A stretch of DNA of 64,000 bases. Source: PALSA-505 sp035308365. Lineage in GTDB: Bacteria; Actinomycetota; Actinomycetes; Streptosporangiales; Streptosporangiaceae. A model generated the notes under the pieces. The model saw only the letters and a list, made by a program, of their open reading frames with translations, ran no database searches and had not been told where the DNA came from. The stretch covers positions 5,043 through 69,042 of the forward strand of contig DATGGU010000009.1 of the NCBI GenBank assembly GCA_035308365.1. Direction: 5' to 3'. This document shows positions 31,187-40,070 of this stretch, one piece after another. Position numbers and translations under genes: made by a program. The number at the start of each line of letters is the position of its first letter. The stretch's first letter is position 1.

Positions 31187-34057
31187 TCACTGGCTTGCCG
31201 CCGCCCGTTCTGCTTGGTCGAGCGCGTTCTTCATCTTGGCCATGTCCTGGCCGTAGGCGGCGAAGTCGCCGGTCCTGAGCGCCTGCTGGCCCTGCTGATA
31301 GTACTGCTGGGCCTGCTTGACGTATTTCAGCGCGGCCGATGAGCCTGTGCTGTGCGCCGGTGGCGTACCGCCGGAACTGCCCGGGGTGCCGAACAGCTGG
31401 CCGAGCGCGCCGGCCAGCGTCTGGCCGTAACCGACGTTGCCGCCGAACGAGACGAACACCCGCTGCTCGGTCGGGTAGGAGCCGGTGCTTCCGGCGGCCG
31501 ACGCCTCGACATAGACCGGCTCGATGTACAGGAAGGCGCCACCGAACGGGAGCGTGATCAGGTTGCCCAGGATGACCTTCGACCCGCCCTTGCGCAGCTG
31601 GGAGAGCTGGATGGAGGCGGTCGGGTTGGTCTCGAAGGAGTTCTGCACCTGCTCCGGGCCCGGGATGGCGGTGTCCTGCGGCAGGTCGAGGATCCTGATC
31701 CGGCCGTAGTCCGGGGACCGGGGATTGCTGTCCACCGTCATGAACGCGGCCATGTTCGGCCGGCCCCGCTGGACGAACGAGGTGCTCAGGGAGAACTCCG
31801 GTGCCGGGTAGCCGGGCATCGTCATGGTCAGGTAGTAGGCCGGCTGCGGCGCCACGTTCGGGTTGGGGCCGCTGGGGTCGTCGGGCAGCGTCCAGAAGTT
31901 CTGCCCGCCGTAGAAGGCCTGCGCCTGGGTCACGTGGTAACTGGCCAGGATCTGCCGCTGCACGTCGAGCAGATCCGATGGATAGCGCATGTGCGCCAGC
32001 AGCGCCGGCGGTATGTCGCGGCGCGGCTTGATGATGCCGCTGAACGCCTTCATCCAGGTGTCGAGCACCGGGTCGGACCGGTCCCACTGGTAGAGCGTGA
32101 CGGCGCCGGTGTAGGCGTTCACCACGGCCTTGACCGAGTTGCGGATGTAGTTCAGCTCGCCGTCGCCGGGCTGGCCGACGGCGGACCCGCCGGGGCTGGT
32201 GCTGTCGGCGGTCGCCTGCTGCAGATCCAGCCGCTGTGAGTAAGGGTAGTCGTCGGTGGTGGTGTAGCCGTCGACGATCCAGTAGATGCTGTGATCGGCG
32301 ACCACGGGATAGGCGTCGCCGTCCAGGGTGAGGAAGGGGGCGATCTTGGCCACCCGGGACAGCGGGTCACGGACGTAGAGGATCCTGGAATCGGCGTTGA
32401 TGGCGGAGGACAGCAGGATGTTGGGCTCGTGGAACTTGACCGCGTACAGCAGGCGGTTGAGGAACGAGCCGATGGGGACGCCACCGCCGCCGGTGTAGGT
32501 GTTGTCGACCTGGCCCGCGGTGCTTTCGTTGGGGTAGTCGAACTCCATCGGGGCCCGGCCGCGCGGTGCCCCGGCGATCGCGTACTGGGTCTGCTGCTGG
32601 CCGAAGTAGATCCTGGGCTGGTAGGAGCCGAGAACCCCGTGCGGTGGGATGTCGCTCTCGGTGAAGTCCGGATCGCCGTCGCCCTGCACGGCGTTGGCGG
32701 AGGCCGCGGCGAACCCGAACCCGTGGGTGTAGACGAGGTGCGTGTTGACCCACGTGGCCTGGCCTGGCGGCGGGCCGCCGAGCCCGCGCACCCCGACCAC
32801 CATGTCCTGGGGCTGTGACCCGGCACCCGGTATCTGGTACCGGTCCACGTCCAGCTGCCCGGGGAAGCTGTAGAAGCTCTTCACCTGCTGGAGCTGCTGG
32901 AACGTCTGGGAGACGACGCCGGGGTCGATGAGCCGGACACTCGGCAGCGCCGCGGCCTGGGCGGCGAGGGAACTCGACGCGGCCACCGAGGCCGCTTGGT
33001 ACGGCATGGTCACCGCGCCGTCCACCGCATAGGCGGCCCGGGTGCTGCCGATCTCCCGCTGCAGATACGGCGCCTCCTTGGCCAGCGCGTTCGGCTTGAC
33101 CACGAACTGCTGGACGATCGCCGGGTAGACGCCGCCGATCAGGATCGCGGACAGCACGAGCAAGCCGAACCCGACGGCGGGCAGCAGCGCTCGCTTGCGT
33201 ATCGCGCCGGCGAAGAACAGCACGGCGCAGACCACCGCGATGGCGGCCAGCACGGTCTTGGCCGGCAGGACGGCGTTCACGTCCGTGTATGACGCGCCGG
33301 TGGCCACCGTCCCGCCCTGGGCCAGGTCGATGCCGTACCGGTCGATCCAGTACGAGACGGCCTTGACCAGCACGAACAGCCCGAGCAGGGTGAACAGGTG
33401 AGCCTGCGCCGCGGCCGTGGCGCGGCCGGAGGACGATTGCACCCGCAGGCCGCCGTAAAGGTAGTGCACGCCGGCCGCGATCGCCGTGCTCAGCAGCACG
33501 GCGGCGAACAGGTATGTCAGCACCATCTGGATGAACGGGTAGACGAAGACAAAGAACGAAAGGTCGAGGTGGAATTGCGGATCTCTGATGTGAAAGGAGG
33601 TCCGGTTGACGAACATCAGCCAGGTGCGCCAGGAAGCGGCGGCGGTGAGGCCGGAAATAAGCCCGATGAGGCCGGAGCAGATCCCCAGGACGAGCCAGCG
33701 CCTGGGCTCGAGCGCCACCCGGTAACCGTCGAGCGCGCGCTGCTCGGGGGTGCTCGTCGTGTTTTCCGGCCGGAGCCGGTAGGCGAGTGCCGCATTGAAG
33801 CCGGCGGCCCCGGCCATCAGCACCCCGGTAATGCCGAACAACGCCCATTTGACGCCGTAGCTGGTGGCGAATACCGAGGTGTAATGGACCGAGGAAAACC
33901 AGAGGAACTCGGTCCATATCCCGCTGCCCACGGCCATGACGATGACGAACGCGAGAATGGCCGCCGCCACGATGGCGGCCCGGCGTGGCCAGCGTCGCCG
34001 GCGTGCCGTACCGCGTCCCGGAACGTTCCCGTTTGCGCCGGGTACCCGGAAGGTCAT
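31187..34057 (-). CDS. UPF0182 family large membrane protein
   Basis: This 956-residue protein corresponds to mycobacterial Rv3193c. After a basic N terminus it has about seven TM helices in the first ~330 residues (AAIVAAAILAFVIVMAVGSG, GVKWALFGITGVLMAGAAGF, IQMVLTYLFAAVLLSTAIAAG and others), then a large extracytoplasmic domain (WVNTHLVYTHGFG, PRIYFGQQ, YLTMTMPGYPAPEFSL). A Gln/Ala-rich helical tail follows (YVKQAQQYYQQGQQALRTGDF). Its function is not known. The ATG has GGAG at 5-base spacing. It follows the Lon/PDZ protease gene by 28 bases, the usual order. Confidence 0.92.
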   Translation of the reverse strand: MTFRVPGANGNVPGRGTARRRRWPRRAAIVAAAILAFVIVMAVGSGIWTEFLWFSSVHYTSVFATSYGVKWALFGITGVLMAGAAGFNAALAYRLRPENTTSTPEQRALDGYRVALEPRRWLVLGICSGLIGLISGLTAAASWRTWLMFVNRTSFHIRDPQFHLDLSFFVFVYPFIQMVLTYLFAAVLLSTAIAAGVHYLYGGLRVQSSSGRATAAAQAHLFTLLGLFVLVKAVSYWIDRYGIDLAQGGTVATGASYTDVNAVLPAKTVLAAIAVVCAVLFFAGAIRKRALLPAVGFGLLVLSAILIGGVYPAIVQQFVVKPNALAKEAPYLQREIGSTRAAYAVDGAVTMPYQAASVAASSSLAAQAAALPSVRLIDPGVVSQTFQQLQQVKSFYSFPGQLDVDRYQIPGAGSQPQDMVVGVRGLGGPPPGQATWVNTHLVYTHGFGFAAASANAVQGDGDPDFTESDIPPHGVLGSYQPRIYFGQQQTQYAIAGAPRGRAPMEFDYPNESTAGQVDNTYTGGGGVPIGSFLNRLLYAVKFHEPNILLSSAINADSRILYVRDPLSRVAKIAPFLTLDGDAYPVVADHSIYWIVDGYTTTDDYPYSQRLDLQQATADSTSPGGSAVGQPGDGELNYIRNSVKAVVNAYTGAVTLYQWDRSDPVLDTWMKAFSGIIKPRRDIPPALLAHMRYPSDLLDVQRQILASYHVTQAQAFYGGQNFWTLPDDPSGPNPNVAPQPAYYLTMTMPGYPAPEFSLSTSFVQRGRPNMAAFMTVDSNPRSPDYGRIRILDLPQDTAIPGPEQVQNSFETNPTASIQLSQLRKGGSKVILGNLITLPFGGAFLYIEPVYVEASAAGSTGSYPTEQRVFVSFGGNVGYGQTLAGALGQLFGTPGSSGGTPPAHSTGSSAALKYVKQAQQYYQQGQQALRTGDFAAYGQDMAKMKNALDQAERAAASQ

Positions 34058-34085
34058 CCCATCTCCAGCGTGGTCCGGCGAACCG

Positions 34086-35120
34086 TCAGCAGGCCGGGGT
34101 GGGCCGGCCGGCCTTGAGCGCTTCCAGCGCGCTCACCGCCCCGGCCAGGGTGCTCACCTTGATCAGCCGCATCCCGGCCGGCACCGCACCGGCGGCGTCC
34201 TGGCAGTTGGCCGCCGGCGTCAGGAATACCGTCGCGCCCTTGGACCGTGCTCCCACCATCTTCTGCTGGATACCCCCGATGGGCTGGACGGTGCCGTTCG
34301 GCTCGATTTCCCCGGTCCCGGCGATGAACCGGCCACCGGTGAGGTTCACCGGTCCCAGCTTGTCGATGATCCCCAGGGCGAACATGAGCCCGGCGCTGGG
34401 ACCGCCGATATTGCCAATGTTGATCTTCACGGCGAACGGGAAGACGAAGCTCTCCACTATCTGGACGCCGATCACCGGATAGCCCTGGAACTGTGTGGTC
34501 CGGATCCGGATCCGCCGGAGCTGGCTGCCCCGCCGGATGGTCAGCTCCACGGTCGTGCCCGCCCTGACCCGCCGCAGGAGGGTGCTCGGGTCGGCGCGGC
34601 AGCCGACCGGCTGCCCGTTGACCGCCGTGATGACTTCGCCTTTGCTCAGGACGCCCGCTGCTGGCATCCCCTTCTCGGTGGCGACGATGGTGTCCACGGT
34701 CTGGAAGCGGATGCCGAGCTGGCACAGGGCTGCGGCGGTGGCCACCTGCTGGGAGTTGGCCATCTGCTCGACATCCTGCTGCTGGACCTGCTGCGCGGAC
34801 CCGCTGGTGCCGAAGACCTCTTGCTGGGGGACCACCGCGTCGTGCGGGTCCAGCCAGGCCCGCAGGGCGGTGAAGATGTTGATCTCATCCCCCGGGCCGC
34901 CCTGGAAGTCGACGGTCACCATGTTCAGGTTCCCCACGGTGCGGTTGACCGGATGACCCTTGATGTCGATGAGGGGCTGGCCACCGGGGCCGGTGCCCAG
35001 CGTGTTCAGCGTCGGCCCAGGGCTGAGGATCACATAAGGGACGGGCAGCACCGCAGCCATCGCGGCCGCGATGACGACCGCGATGCCTGCAACCAGCAGG
35101 GTCAGGGCACGCCGGGACAT
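34086..35120 (-). CDS. PDZ- and Lon-type (S16) membrane-anchored protease
   Basis: About 344 residues. A single N-terminal TM segment (ALTLLVAGIAVVIAAAMAAVL) is followed by a short VPYVILSPGPTLNTLG motif, a PDZ domain (KGMPAAGVLSKGEVITAVNGQPV) and a Lon proteolytic domain. The Ser-Lys dyad is visible: Ser in NIGGPSAGLMFALGI and Lys in KSKGATVFLTPAANC. It is the Rv3194c equivalent and probably acts outside the membrane on envelope proteins. The ATG at 35120 gives the family-typical MSRR start 10 bases after the moaE stop; a frame from 35153 overlaps moaE. Confidence 0.9.
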   Translation of the reverse strand: MSRRALTLLVAGIAVVIAAAMAAVLPVPYVILSPGPTLNTLGTGPGGQPLIDIKGHPVNRTVGNLNMVTVDFQGGPGDEINIFTALRAWLDPHDAVVPQQEVFGTSGSAQQVQQQDVEQMANSQQVATAAALCQLGIRFQTVDTIVATEKGMPAAGVLSKGEVITAVNGQPVGCRADPSTLLRRVRAGTTVELTIRRGSQLRRIRIRTTQFQGYPVIGVQIVESFVFPFAVKINIGNIGGPSAGLMFALGIIDKLGPVNLTGGRFIAGTGEIEPNGTVQPIGGIQQKMVGARSKGATVFLTPAANCQDAAGAVPAGMRLIKVSTLAGAVSALEALKAGRPTPAC

Positions 35121-35130
35121 GACCGGAAGA

Positions 35131-35556
35131 CTACGCGCTGCCCACCCACTCATCCGAGCCGTCCCCGAAGTACTGGTGCTTCCATATGGGCACGCTCTGC
35201 TTGATCGCGTCGATGAGCTCCCGGCAGCAGTCCAGTGCCTCGGCGCGGTGCTTGCCGGACACGGCGACCACGACCGCGACGTCCCCGATCCGCAGGTCCC
35301 CCACCCGGTGCACGGCGGCCAGCCCGTGGACAGGGAAGCCGGCCGCCACCTTCTCGGCCACCTTGCGCAGTTCGGCCTCGGCCGAGGGATGCGCCGAATA
35401 GGACAGCGCCGTCACCTCGCGGCCGGAGTCGTTGTGCCGCACCGTCCCGGCGAACAGGGCGATCCCGCCCGCCGCCGGATCGGCCACCGCCTCCCGCGCT
35501 TCGTCCACCGACAGCGGGCTGTCGCGGATCGCGATGAGCCTGATGACATTCCTCAC
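35131..35556 (-). CDS. moaE: Molybdopterin synthase catalytic subunit
   Basis: MoaE inserts the dithiolene sulfurs into precursor Z with thiocarboxylated MoaD. The 141 residues from GTG 35556 include GIALFAGTVRHNDSGREV, the substrate lysine region VSGKHRAEALDCCRELIDAIKQSVPIWKHQYFGDG and HRVGDLRIGDVAVVVAV. A longer frame from 35628 adds a Pro/Ser leader without family similarity. TATTTT at 35563-35568 puts +1 on this GTG, suggesting a leaderless start. No other moa genes are in the window; its place between an SDR and the Lon/PDZ protease recurs in actinobacteria. Confidence 0.92.
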   Translation of the reverse strand: MRNVIRLIAIRDSPLSVDEAREAVADPAAGGIALFAGTVRHNDSGREVTALSYSAHPSAEAELRKVAEKVAAGFPVHGLAAVHRVGDLRIGDVAVVVAVSGKHRAEALDCCRELIDAIKQSVPIWKHQYFGDGSDEWVGSA

Positions 35557-35562
35557 CGGGCC

Positions 35563-35568
35563 AAAATA
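35563..35568 (-). promoter_or_regulatory. -10 box of a leaderless moaE transcript
   Basis: TATTTT on the minus strand ends 7 bases before the GTG at 35556. No convincing -35 box was found, so this may be secondary to a promoter in front of the SDR gene. Confidence 0.35.
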
Positions 35569-35627
35569 CCTGCAACTTACCTGCGGTGGCGGCGGGCTCG
35601 TTACGTGCGATGACGGTGGTGTGCTCA

Positions 35628-36755
35628 TTACGTACGGTGACGGCGGCGTGCCCGGCGGACGATGGCGGCGGTGCCGATGACCGCGACGGTCGCCCCGCTG
35701 GCCGCGATGGTGGCCTCCTTGCCCGCCAGGCGGCGGCCGACCACGGCGTGATGCCCGGCCCGCTGGGCGAGCAGGACCCGCAGGGCGGCCTCGTTGTCAT
35801 ATGCCGGCCGCCAGCCGGCGGCCCGCAGCGCCGCGCAGTCCACCACCCACGGGTAGACGACGTAACGCAGGTCGGTGGCCGGAGCCGGGGTGATCCCGAC
35901 CCGGTGCAGCCGCTGGGCGGTGCCGAAGGTGAGCCCGGCGGGCAGTTCGACCCGGTGCAGCCCGCTCAGCTCTTCCACCTGGTCCTGCTCCAGCCATCCG
36001 TCGCAGCCCACCGCGAAGGAGCCGGTGATCTCGCCGGCCACGGCCAGTTCGAGCGCGGACACCAGGTCGTCGGTGTGGCAGAACTGCCAGCTCGGCGTGC
36101 TGCTCTTGATGGTGAGCAGCCTCGGCGCCTCGAAATGCCTGGTCACGAAGGTATCGACGCCGGGGCCGACCAGCGCCGCCGGGCGCGCCACGGTGATGAG
36201 CGTCCCGGGGTTGGTCCGCGGCGCGCGGCGGGCCAGATCCTCGATCTCCAGCAGGTCACCGACGACGCTGCCGTCGAGGTCGGTGGCCAGCGGCGCGGTC
36301 TCCGGCAGCGGCACCGGGTTGTCCGGGCTGGCCCCGTACACCATCGCGCTTGTCACCAGGATCACCCGGCCGACCCGGCCGGCCGCGGCCGAGGTGAGCA
36401 CGGTCTGCACACCGCGGACGTTGAAGGCCCGCCTGGCGCTGCGGTCGGATTCGGGCGTCAGGTCGAGGTCGGTGTGTACCAGCACGTCCACCTCGGCCAG
36501 CCGGCCGGCCAGCGCGGGATCGCGCACGTTCACCACCCGCCAGGTCACGCCGGTGGCCTCACCCCGGTGATCGTCTATCGCGATCACCCGCCGGACCCGC
36601 TCGGACGCTGCTAGCTTGACCGCCAGCGCATGACCGAGCCCGCGCGCGGCACCGGTGATCGCGACGACGGGGCCGTCACCCTCCGGGCGGTCCTCGCCGG
36701 GACTGCCCTGAGGCTCGGTACGCCGCCGGCGAACCTGGGCGTTGGGGATGGTCAA
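35628..36755 (-). CDS. SDR-family NAD-dependent epimerase/dehydratase-like protein
   Basis: This 375-residue protein has a charged N-terminal 28 residues and then a Rossmann domain with VVAITGAARGLGHALAVKL. The catalytic-like segment is VTSAMVYGASPDN (YxxxN rather than YxxxK). It ends in a hydrophobic segment and Arg cluster (ATVAVIGTAAIVRRARRRHR) that may tether it to the membrane. Substrate unknown. The start is TTG at 36755, with AAGGAG at 9-base spacing. That Shine-Dalgarno directly abuts hairpin element B, so the element occupies the immediate 5' leader. It heads a minus-strand run to moaE, the protease and UPF0182. Confidence 0.85.
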   Translation of the reverse strand: MTIPNAQVRRRRTEPQGSPGEDRPEGDGPVVAITGAARGLGHALAVKLAASERVRRVIAIDDHRGEATGVTWRVVNVRDPALAGRLAEVDVLVHTDLDLTPESDRSARRAFNVRGVQTVLTSAAAGRVGRVILVTSAMVYGASPDNPVPLPETAPLATDLDGSVVGDLLEIEDLARRAPRTNPGTLITVARPAALVGPGVDTFVTRHFEAPRLLTIKSSTPSWQFCHTDDLVSALELAVAGEITGSFAVGCDGWLEQDQVEELSGLHRVELPAGLTFGTAQRLHRVGITPAPATDLRYVVYPWVVDCAALRAAGWRPAYDNEAALRVLLAQRAGHHAVVGRRLAGKEATIAASGATVAVIGTAAIVRRARRRHRT

Positions 36756-36770
36756 GGTAGGCTGCTCCTT

Positions 36771-36863
36771 AGAGACTTATTCAAAACTAGTCCCGCGTGC
36801 CTGATGTTCAGGTCTGTGATCTGGAGTAACTAGCTAACCACTCGGAGTTCTGAATAAGCCTCT
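36771..36863 (-). repeat. Hairpin element copy B (5' leader of the SDR gene)
   Basis: This 93-bp copy has ends AGAGACTTATTCAAAAC and GTTCTGAATAAGCCTCT. It touches the AAGGAG of the SDR gene and ends 15 bases before its TTG start. Interior sequences group it with copy D (CTAGTCC, GTTCAGGTCTGTGATCTG). The two stem mismatches are again G.U in the minus-strand RNA. The divergent DUF2342 gene starts 51 bases away on the other side. Confidence 0.88.
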
Positions 36864-36914
36864 TGGGTAACGTGACCGACATGACCCTTCCATCCTGCCC
36901 GAAAGGCTGCGAAG

Positions 36915-38276
36915 ATGGCTGACCCTCCCTTCGGCTTCGGGTTCGGGTTGCCTGACGACCCGGACAAGGGCCAGGGTGATCCAGAGCAGACTCCTGGTGG
37001 GAGTGATCCTGCCCTGGGGCCGTTTGGCGCCCTGGGCGACCCACAGCAGTTCGCGGACGCGCTGCGCCAGTTCGCCGACCTGATGTCCTGGAAAGGCGGG
37101 CCGGTCAACTGGGATCTGGCGAAGAACGTGGCCCGCCAGGCCGTTGCCGCCCAAGGCGACCCGAGCGTGCTCGACGTCCAGCGCAAGCAGGTGGACGAGG
37201 CACTGCGCCTGGCCGACCTGTGGCTGGGCGACATCACGACCTTCCCGTCGGGAATCCGTGCGACCCAGGCCTGGAGCCGGTCCGAATGGGTCGAGGCCAC
37301 GCTGCCGGTCTGGTCCAAGCTGTGTGACCCGATCGCCGCCAAGGCCGTCGAGTCAATGGGCGGGATGTTCACCCTGAGCCCGGAAGACCTCGGCGAGATG
37401 CCGCCGGAAATGCGCGCGGCCATGGGTGCTGTCACCGGCGGGCTGAGCAGCCTGGGCCCGATGATGCAGCAGCTCGGCGGTGCGATGGTCGGCGGGCAGA
37501 CCGGCGCGGCGGTCGGCGCGCTGGCCCGTGAGGTGGTCAGCTCGACCGACGTCGGCCTGCCGCTCGGGCCGGAGGGAGTGGCCGCGCTGCTTCCCGCCGG
37601 GATCACCGAGTTCGGCCGTGGGCTTTCGGTGGACGAGGAGGAGATCCGGCTGTTCCTCGCGCTGCGCGAAGCGGCCCACCACCGGCTGTTCGCGCACGTG
37701 CCGTGGCTGCGGGCGAGCCTGCTCGGCGCGGTCGAAGAATACGCGCGCGGCATGGCGGTGGATGCCTCCGCGCTGCGCGATGCCATGCCCCAGGTCGACC
37801 TGACCAACCCGGAGGCCCTGGGTGAGGTGCTGGCCGGCGGCAGCGCGCTGTTCCACCCCGAGGACACACCGGAGCAAAAGAACGCCCTGGCCCGGCTGGA
37901 AACCGCGCTCGCCCTGGTGGAGGGCTGGGTAGCCACCGTCGTGGACGCGGCGGCAGGTCACCGGCTGCCGCACGCCGACGCCCTGGCCGAGGCGATCAGG
38001 CGCCGCCGGGCGACCGGTGGCCCGGCCGAGCGGACCTTCGCCACCCTGGTCGGGCTCGAACTGCGCCCGCGCAGGCTGCGGGAGGCCGCGGCCATCTGGC
38101 ACGGGCTCACCGAGGCGCGCGGCATCGACGGCAGGGACGCCGTGTGGGCACACCCGGACCTGCTCCCGACCGCCGGCGACTTCGACGACCCGGACAGCTT
38201 CGTCCGTGGCCAGCCGGAGCTGGACACCTCCGCCCTGGACGAGAACGGCGAACCCCCGGACGACCCCCGCGACTGA
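36915..38276 (+). CDS. DUF2342 zinc-dependent metalloprotease-like protein
   Basis: This 453-residue protein is the equivalent of mycobacterial Rv3195. After a Gly/Pro/Asp-rich start it shows LPLGPEGVAALLPAGITEFGRGLSV, then LFLALREAAHHRLFAHVPWL. The EAAHHRLF segment is the candidate zinc motif (ExxHH variant), with a downstream acidic LVEGWVATVVD helix. The C-terminal part carries LVGLELRPRRLREAAAIWHGL. Proteolytic activity is inferred from the family and not certain. The ATG is preceded by GAAAGG. It opens the conserved order Rv3195-Rv3196-Rv3197-like. Confidence 0.9.
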   Translation: MADPPFGFGFGLPDDPDKGQGDPEQTPGGSDPALGPFGALGDPQQFADALRQFADLMSWKGGPVNWDLAKNVARQAVAAQGDPSVLDVQRKQVDEALRLADLWLGDITTFPSGIRATQAWSRSEWVEATLPVWSKLCDPIAAKAVESMGGMFTLSPEDLGEMPPEMRAAMGAVTGGLSSLGPMMQQLGGAMVGGQTGAAVGALAREVVSSTDVGLPLGPEGVAALLPAGITEFGRGLSVDEEEIRLFLALREAAHHRLFAHVPWLRASLLGAVEEYARGMAVDASALRDAMPQVDLTNPEALGEVLAGGSALFHPEDTPEQKNALARLETALALVEGWVATVVDAAAGHRLPHADALAEAIRRRRATGGPAERTFATLVGLELRPRRLREAAAIWHGLTEARGIDGRDAVWAHPDLLPTAGDFDDPDSFVRGQPELDTSALDENGEPPDDPRD

Positions 38277-38280
38277 TTTC

Positions 38281-38305
38281 CGGTATCCACAGCCGGTGGA
38301 TACCG
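38281..38305. terminator. Bidirectional terminator-like hairpin
   Basis: A perfect 10-bp stem CGGTATCCAC / GTGGATACCG with a 5-base loop starts 5 bases after the DUF2342 stop. It separates it from the convergent AhpD-like gene (stop at 38336). No T tract follows on either strand. Confidence 0.55.
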
Positions 38306-38335
38306 CAAACCCAGCGTGCCATTGCCGAGCCGGGC

Positions 38336-39343
38336 TCAGCCTGCCGTGCTGAGACCGAGGACGAGCCGTGAGTCCGCATTCTGGTGCGCGATCACCGAGA
38401 TCACGTGCAGGACGGCTTGTTCCTGATAGCCCGCCGAACGCAGGTTCTCCAGGTCGGCTTCGGCCATCGCCCAGGGCTGACGGCTGAGCTTGCGGGCGAA
38501 CCCGATCAGCGGTTCGTCGCCATCCTCAACCGGCGTGAGCTCGCCGAGGGCCTCGGCACCTTCCCAGTCCGCCGCCTCTTCGGCGGCAACGGAAGCCAGC
38601 AGCCGCCGCTCACGCCTGCTGATCGGCTTGTCGGCTTCCAGCACGTAGCCCCGCCACGTTTCCCAGGCCGCCCGCAACGCCTCGTTCCGTGGCCGCCGCC
38701 GGTGCCCGGCAGGCTGGCCGGATGAGGTGGACCGGTCCGGCCGGGGTGCCGCAACCTGGCACCGGTCCGGCTCGAAGGCGGGCAGCGCCGTCGGATAGTC
38801 GAACTCGATACCGGTCGCGTCGGCGACCCTGGTGAAATAGTTGAACATCGAGATCACCGCGATGGCGCCCTCGATCTGCTGCTCATCGAGTCCCTGCCGG
38901 CGCGCATCCTGCACCGCTTCCCCGGTCAGTGCCCACGGCTGCGCGGTAAGCGTCACCGCGAGCGCGGCAAGAGCGCGCGCACGCGGTTCCAGGGATTCGG
39001 CATCGCCCTGCAGGACGGCCAGAGAGGTAGCGGCTCCACCGCTGGCTACACGCAGAAACTCTGCGTGAGCGGACGTTCAATAAAAGCACTGGTTCGTCCG
39101 CGACGTCGCACTCGCCAGCAGTTCCCGGTCGGCCCACGGCAACTGGCTGGCCGCCAGCGCACCGGACACGCCGAACGTCCGCTTCAGCAGTTCCGGATCG
39201 AGGCTGTGCGCGCGGATGATCCCGGCCGCGTCCCCGTGCGGCGCACGGTACACCGGCGGCATGGGCCGCCCATCCATCGCAGCATAGGCATCAGCCAGCG
39301 CGCCCGTCGCTTCTGCCTGCGAGATCATCCCCAGCCACGCCAT
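38336..39343 (-). CDS. AhpD-like carboxymuconolactone-decarboxylase-family protein with in-frame UGA (candidate selenoprotein)
   Basis: Reading from ATG 39343 gives 88 residues typical of an AhpD-like hydroperoxidase (VYRAPHGDAAGIIRAHSLDP, LLKRTFGVSGALAASQLPWADRELL, TSRTNQCFY), then TGA at 39077-39079. It continues without a frame change for 246 more codons of good family sequence (TSAHAEFLRVASGG, AALAVTLTAQPWALTGEAV, AVISMFNYFTRVADATGIEF). The UGA falls exactly on the second Cys of CxxCxxxH: C86-F-Y-U89-T-S-A-H93. A 10-bp hairpin with an AGUUU loop lies just downstream. I infer selenocysteine; a recent nonsense mutation is the alternative. The second half (about 205-335) is a further helical CMD-like repeat. 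No Sec machinery is in the window. Confidence 0.75.
39045..39070 (-). promoter_or_regulatory. SECIS-like hairpin downstream of the in-frame UGA
   Basis: In the gene-sense RNA, GCU-CACGCAG pairs with CUGCGUG-(U)-AGC: 10 base pairs with one bulged U and the apical loop AGUUU. The loop starts after 16 bases from the UGA, and G is its second base. Both match the bacterial SECIS rule (G in the first two loop positions, loop 16-37 bases from UGA). Confidence 0.6.
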
Positions 39344-39441
39344 GGCCAGATATTTTCATCCGCCGCGACCCTGGGCAAGACGCCGCCCCGAACCGCGCAA
39401 GACAAGAGAATCCCGGTATCCCGGCCCTCAGTCCGGCAGCC

Positions 39442-40008
39442 CTACGGGTCGCTTGCCGCCGCCCGCAGCCTGCCGTACTCCTCCGCCAGAGTGGCCGCGT
39501 TCCAGTGCGCGTTGAGACCGCTGGGATTGGGCAGTACCCACACCCTGGTAGCGCCGAGGCCGCGCTCCTGCCTGCCGACGGCCGCCCCGCGCTCGCCGAA
39601 CGCCACCCGGAACGCCGTCACTCCCACCACCGCCAGCCAGCGCGGCCGGAACACCGCCACCTTGGCCGCCAGCAGTTCGCCCCCGGCCAGCAGTTCGGCT
39701 GCGGACAGTTCGCCGGCGCGTGCAGTGGCGCGCGCCACGACGTTGGTGATGCCCAGGCCCAGGTCCAGGATCAGTTCCTGCTCGGCGGGATCGAGCTGGC
39801 GGGCGGTGAACCCGGACCGGTGCAGCGTCGGCCAGAACCGGTTGCCGGGGCGGGCGAAGTGATAGCCCACGGCGGCCGAGTACAGGCTCGGGTTGATGCC
39901 GGAGAACAGGACACTCAGCCCGGGGCGCACCAGGTCGGGGATGGTCCGGTTCCTCGCCGCGGCGAGTTCGGCCGCCGTGGGACGGGGAGATGGGGCGTCG
40001 CTCGGCAT
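39442..40008 (-). CDS. mug: G/U mismatch-specific DNA glycosylase
   Basis: This 188-residue uracil-DNA-glycosylase-superfamily enzyme removes uracil or thymine opposite guanine. The catalytic loop motif is FSGINPSLYSA and the second motif is LPNPSGLNAHWN. NRFWPTLHRSGF is also characteristic of Mug/TDG. The ATG at 40008 gives the family N terminus (PSDAPSPRPTAAELAAARN); the longer frame from 40146 adds a Cys/Arg-rich stretch that overlaps the divergent gene. It lies 98 bases downstream of the AhpD-like gene and divergent from the E1-like gene. Confidence 0.9.
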   Translation of the reverse strand: MPSDAPSPRPTAAELAAARNRTIPDLVRPGLSVLFSGINPSLYSAAVGYHFARPGNRFWPTLHRSGFTARQLDPAEQELILDLGLGITNVVARATARAGELSAAELLAGGELLAAKVAVFRPRWLAVVGVTAFRVAFGERGAAVGRQERGLGATRVWVLPNPSGLNAHWNAATLAEEYGRLRAAASDP

Positions 40009-40070
40009 CCAGCCATGGTGCCACCAGCACGGACAGCGAGAGTGTCGTTCCCCGCTGTCATGCTGACGCC

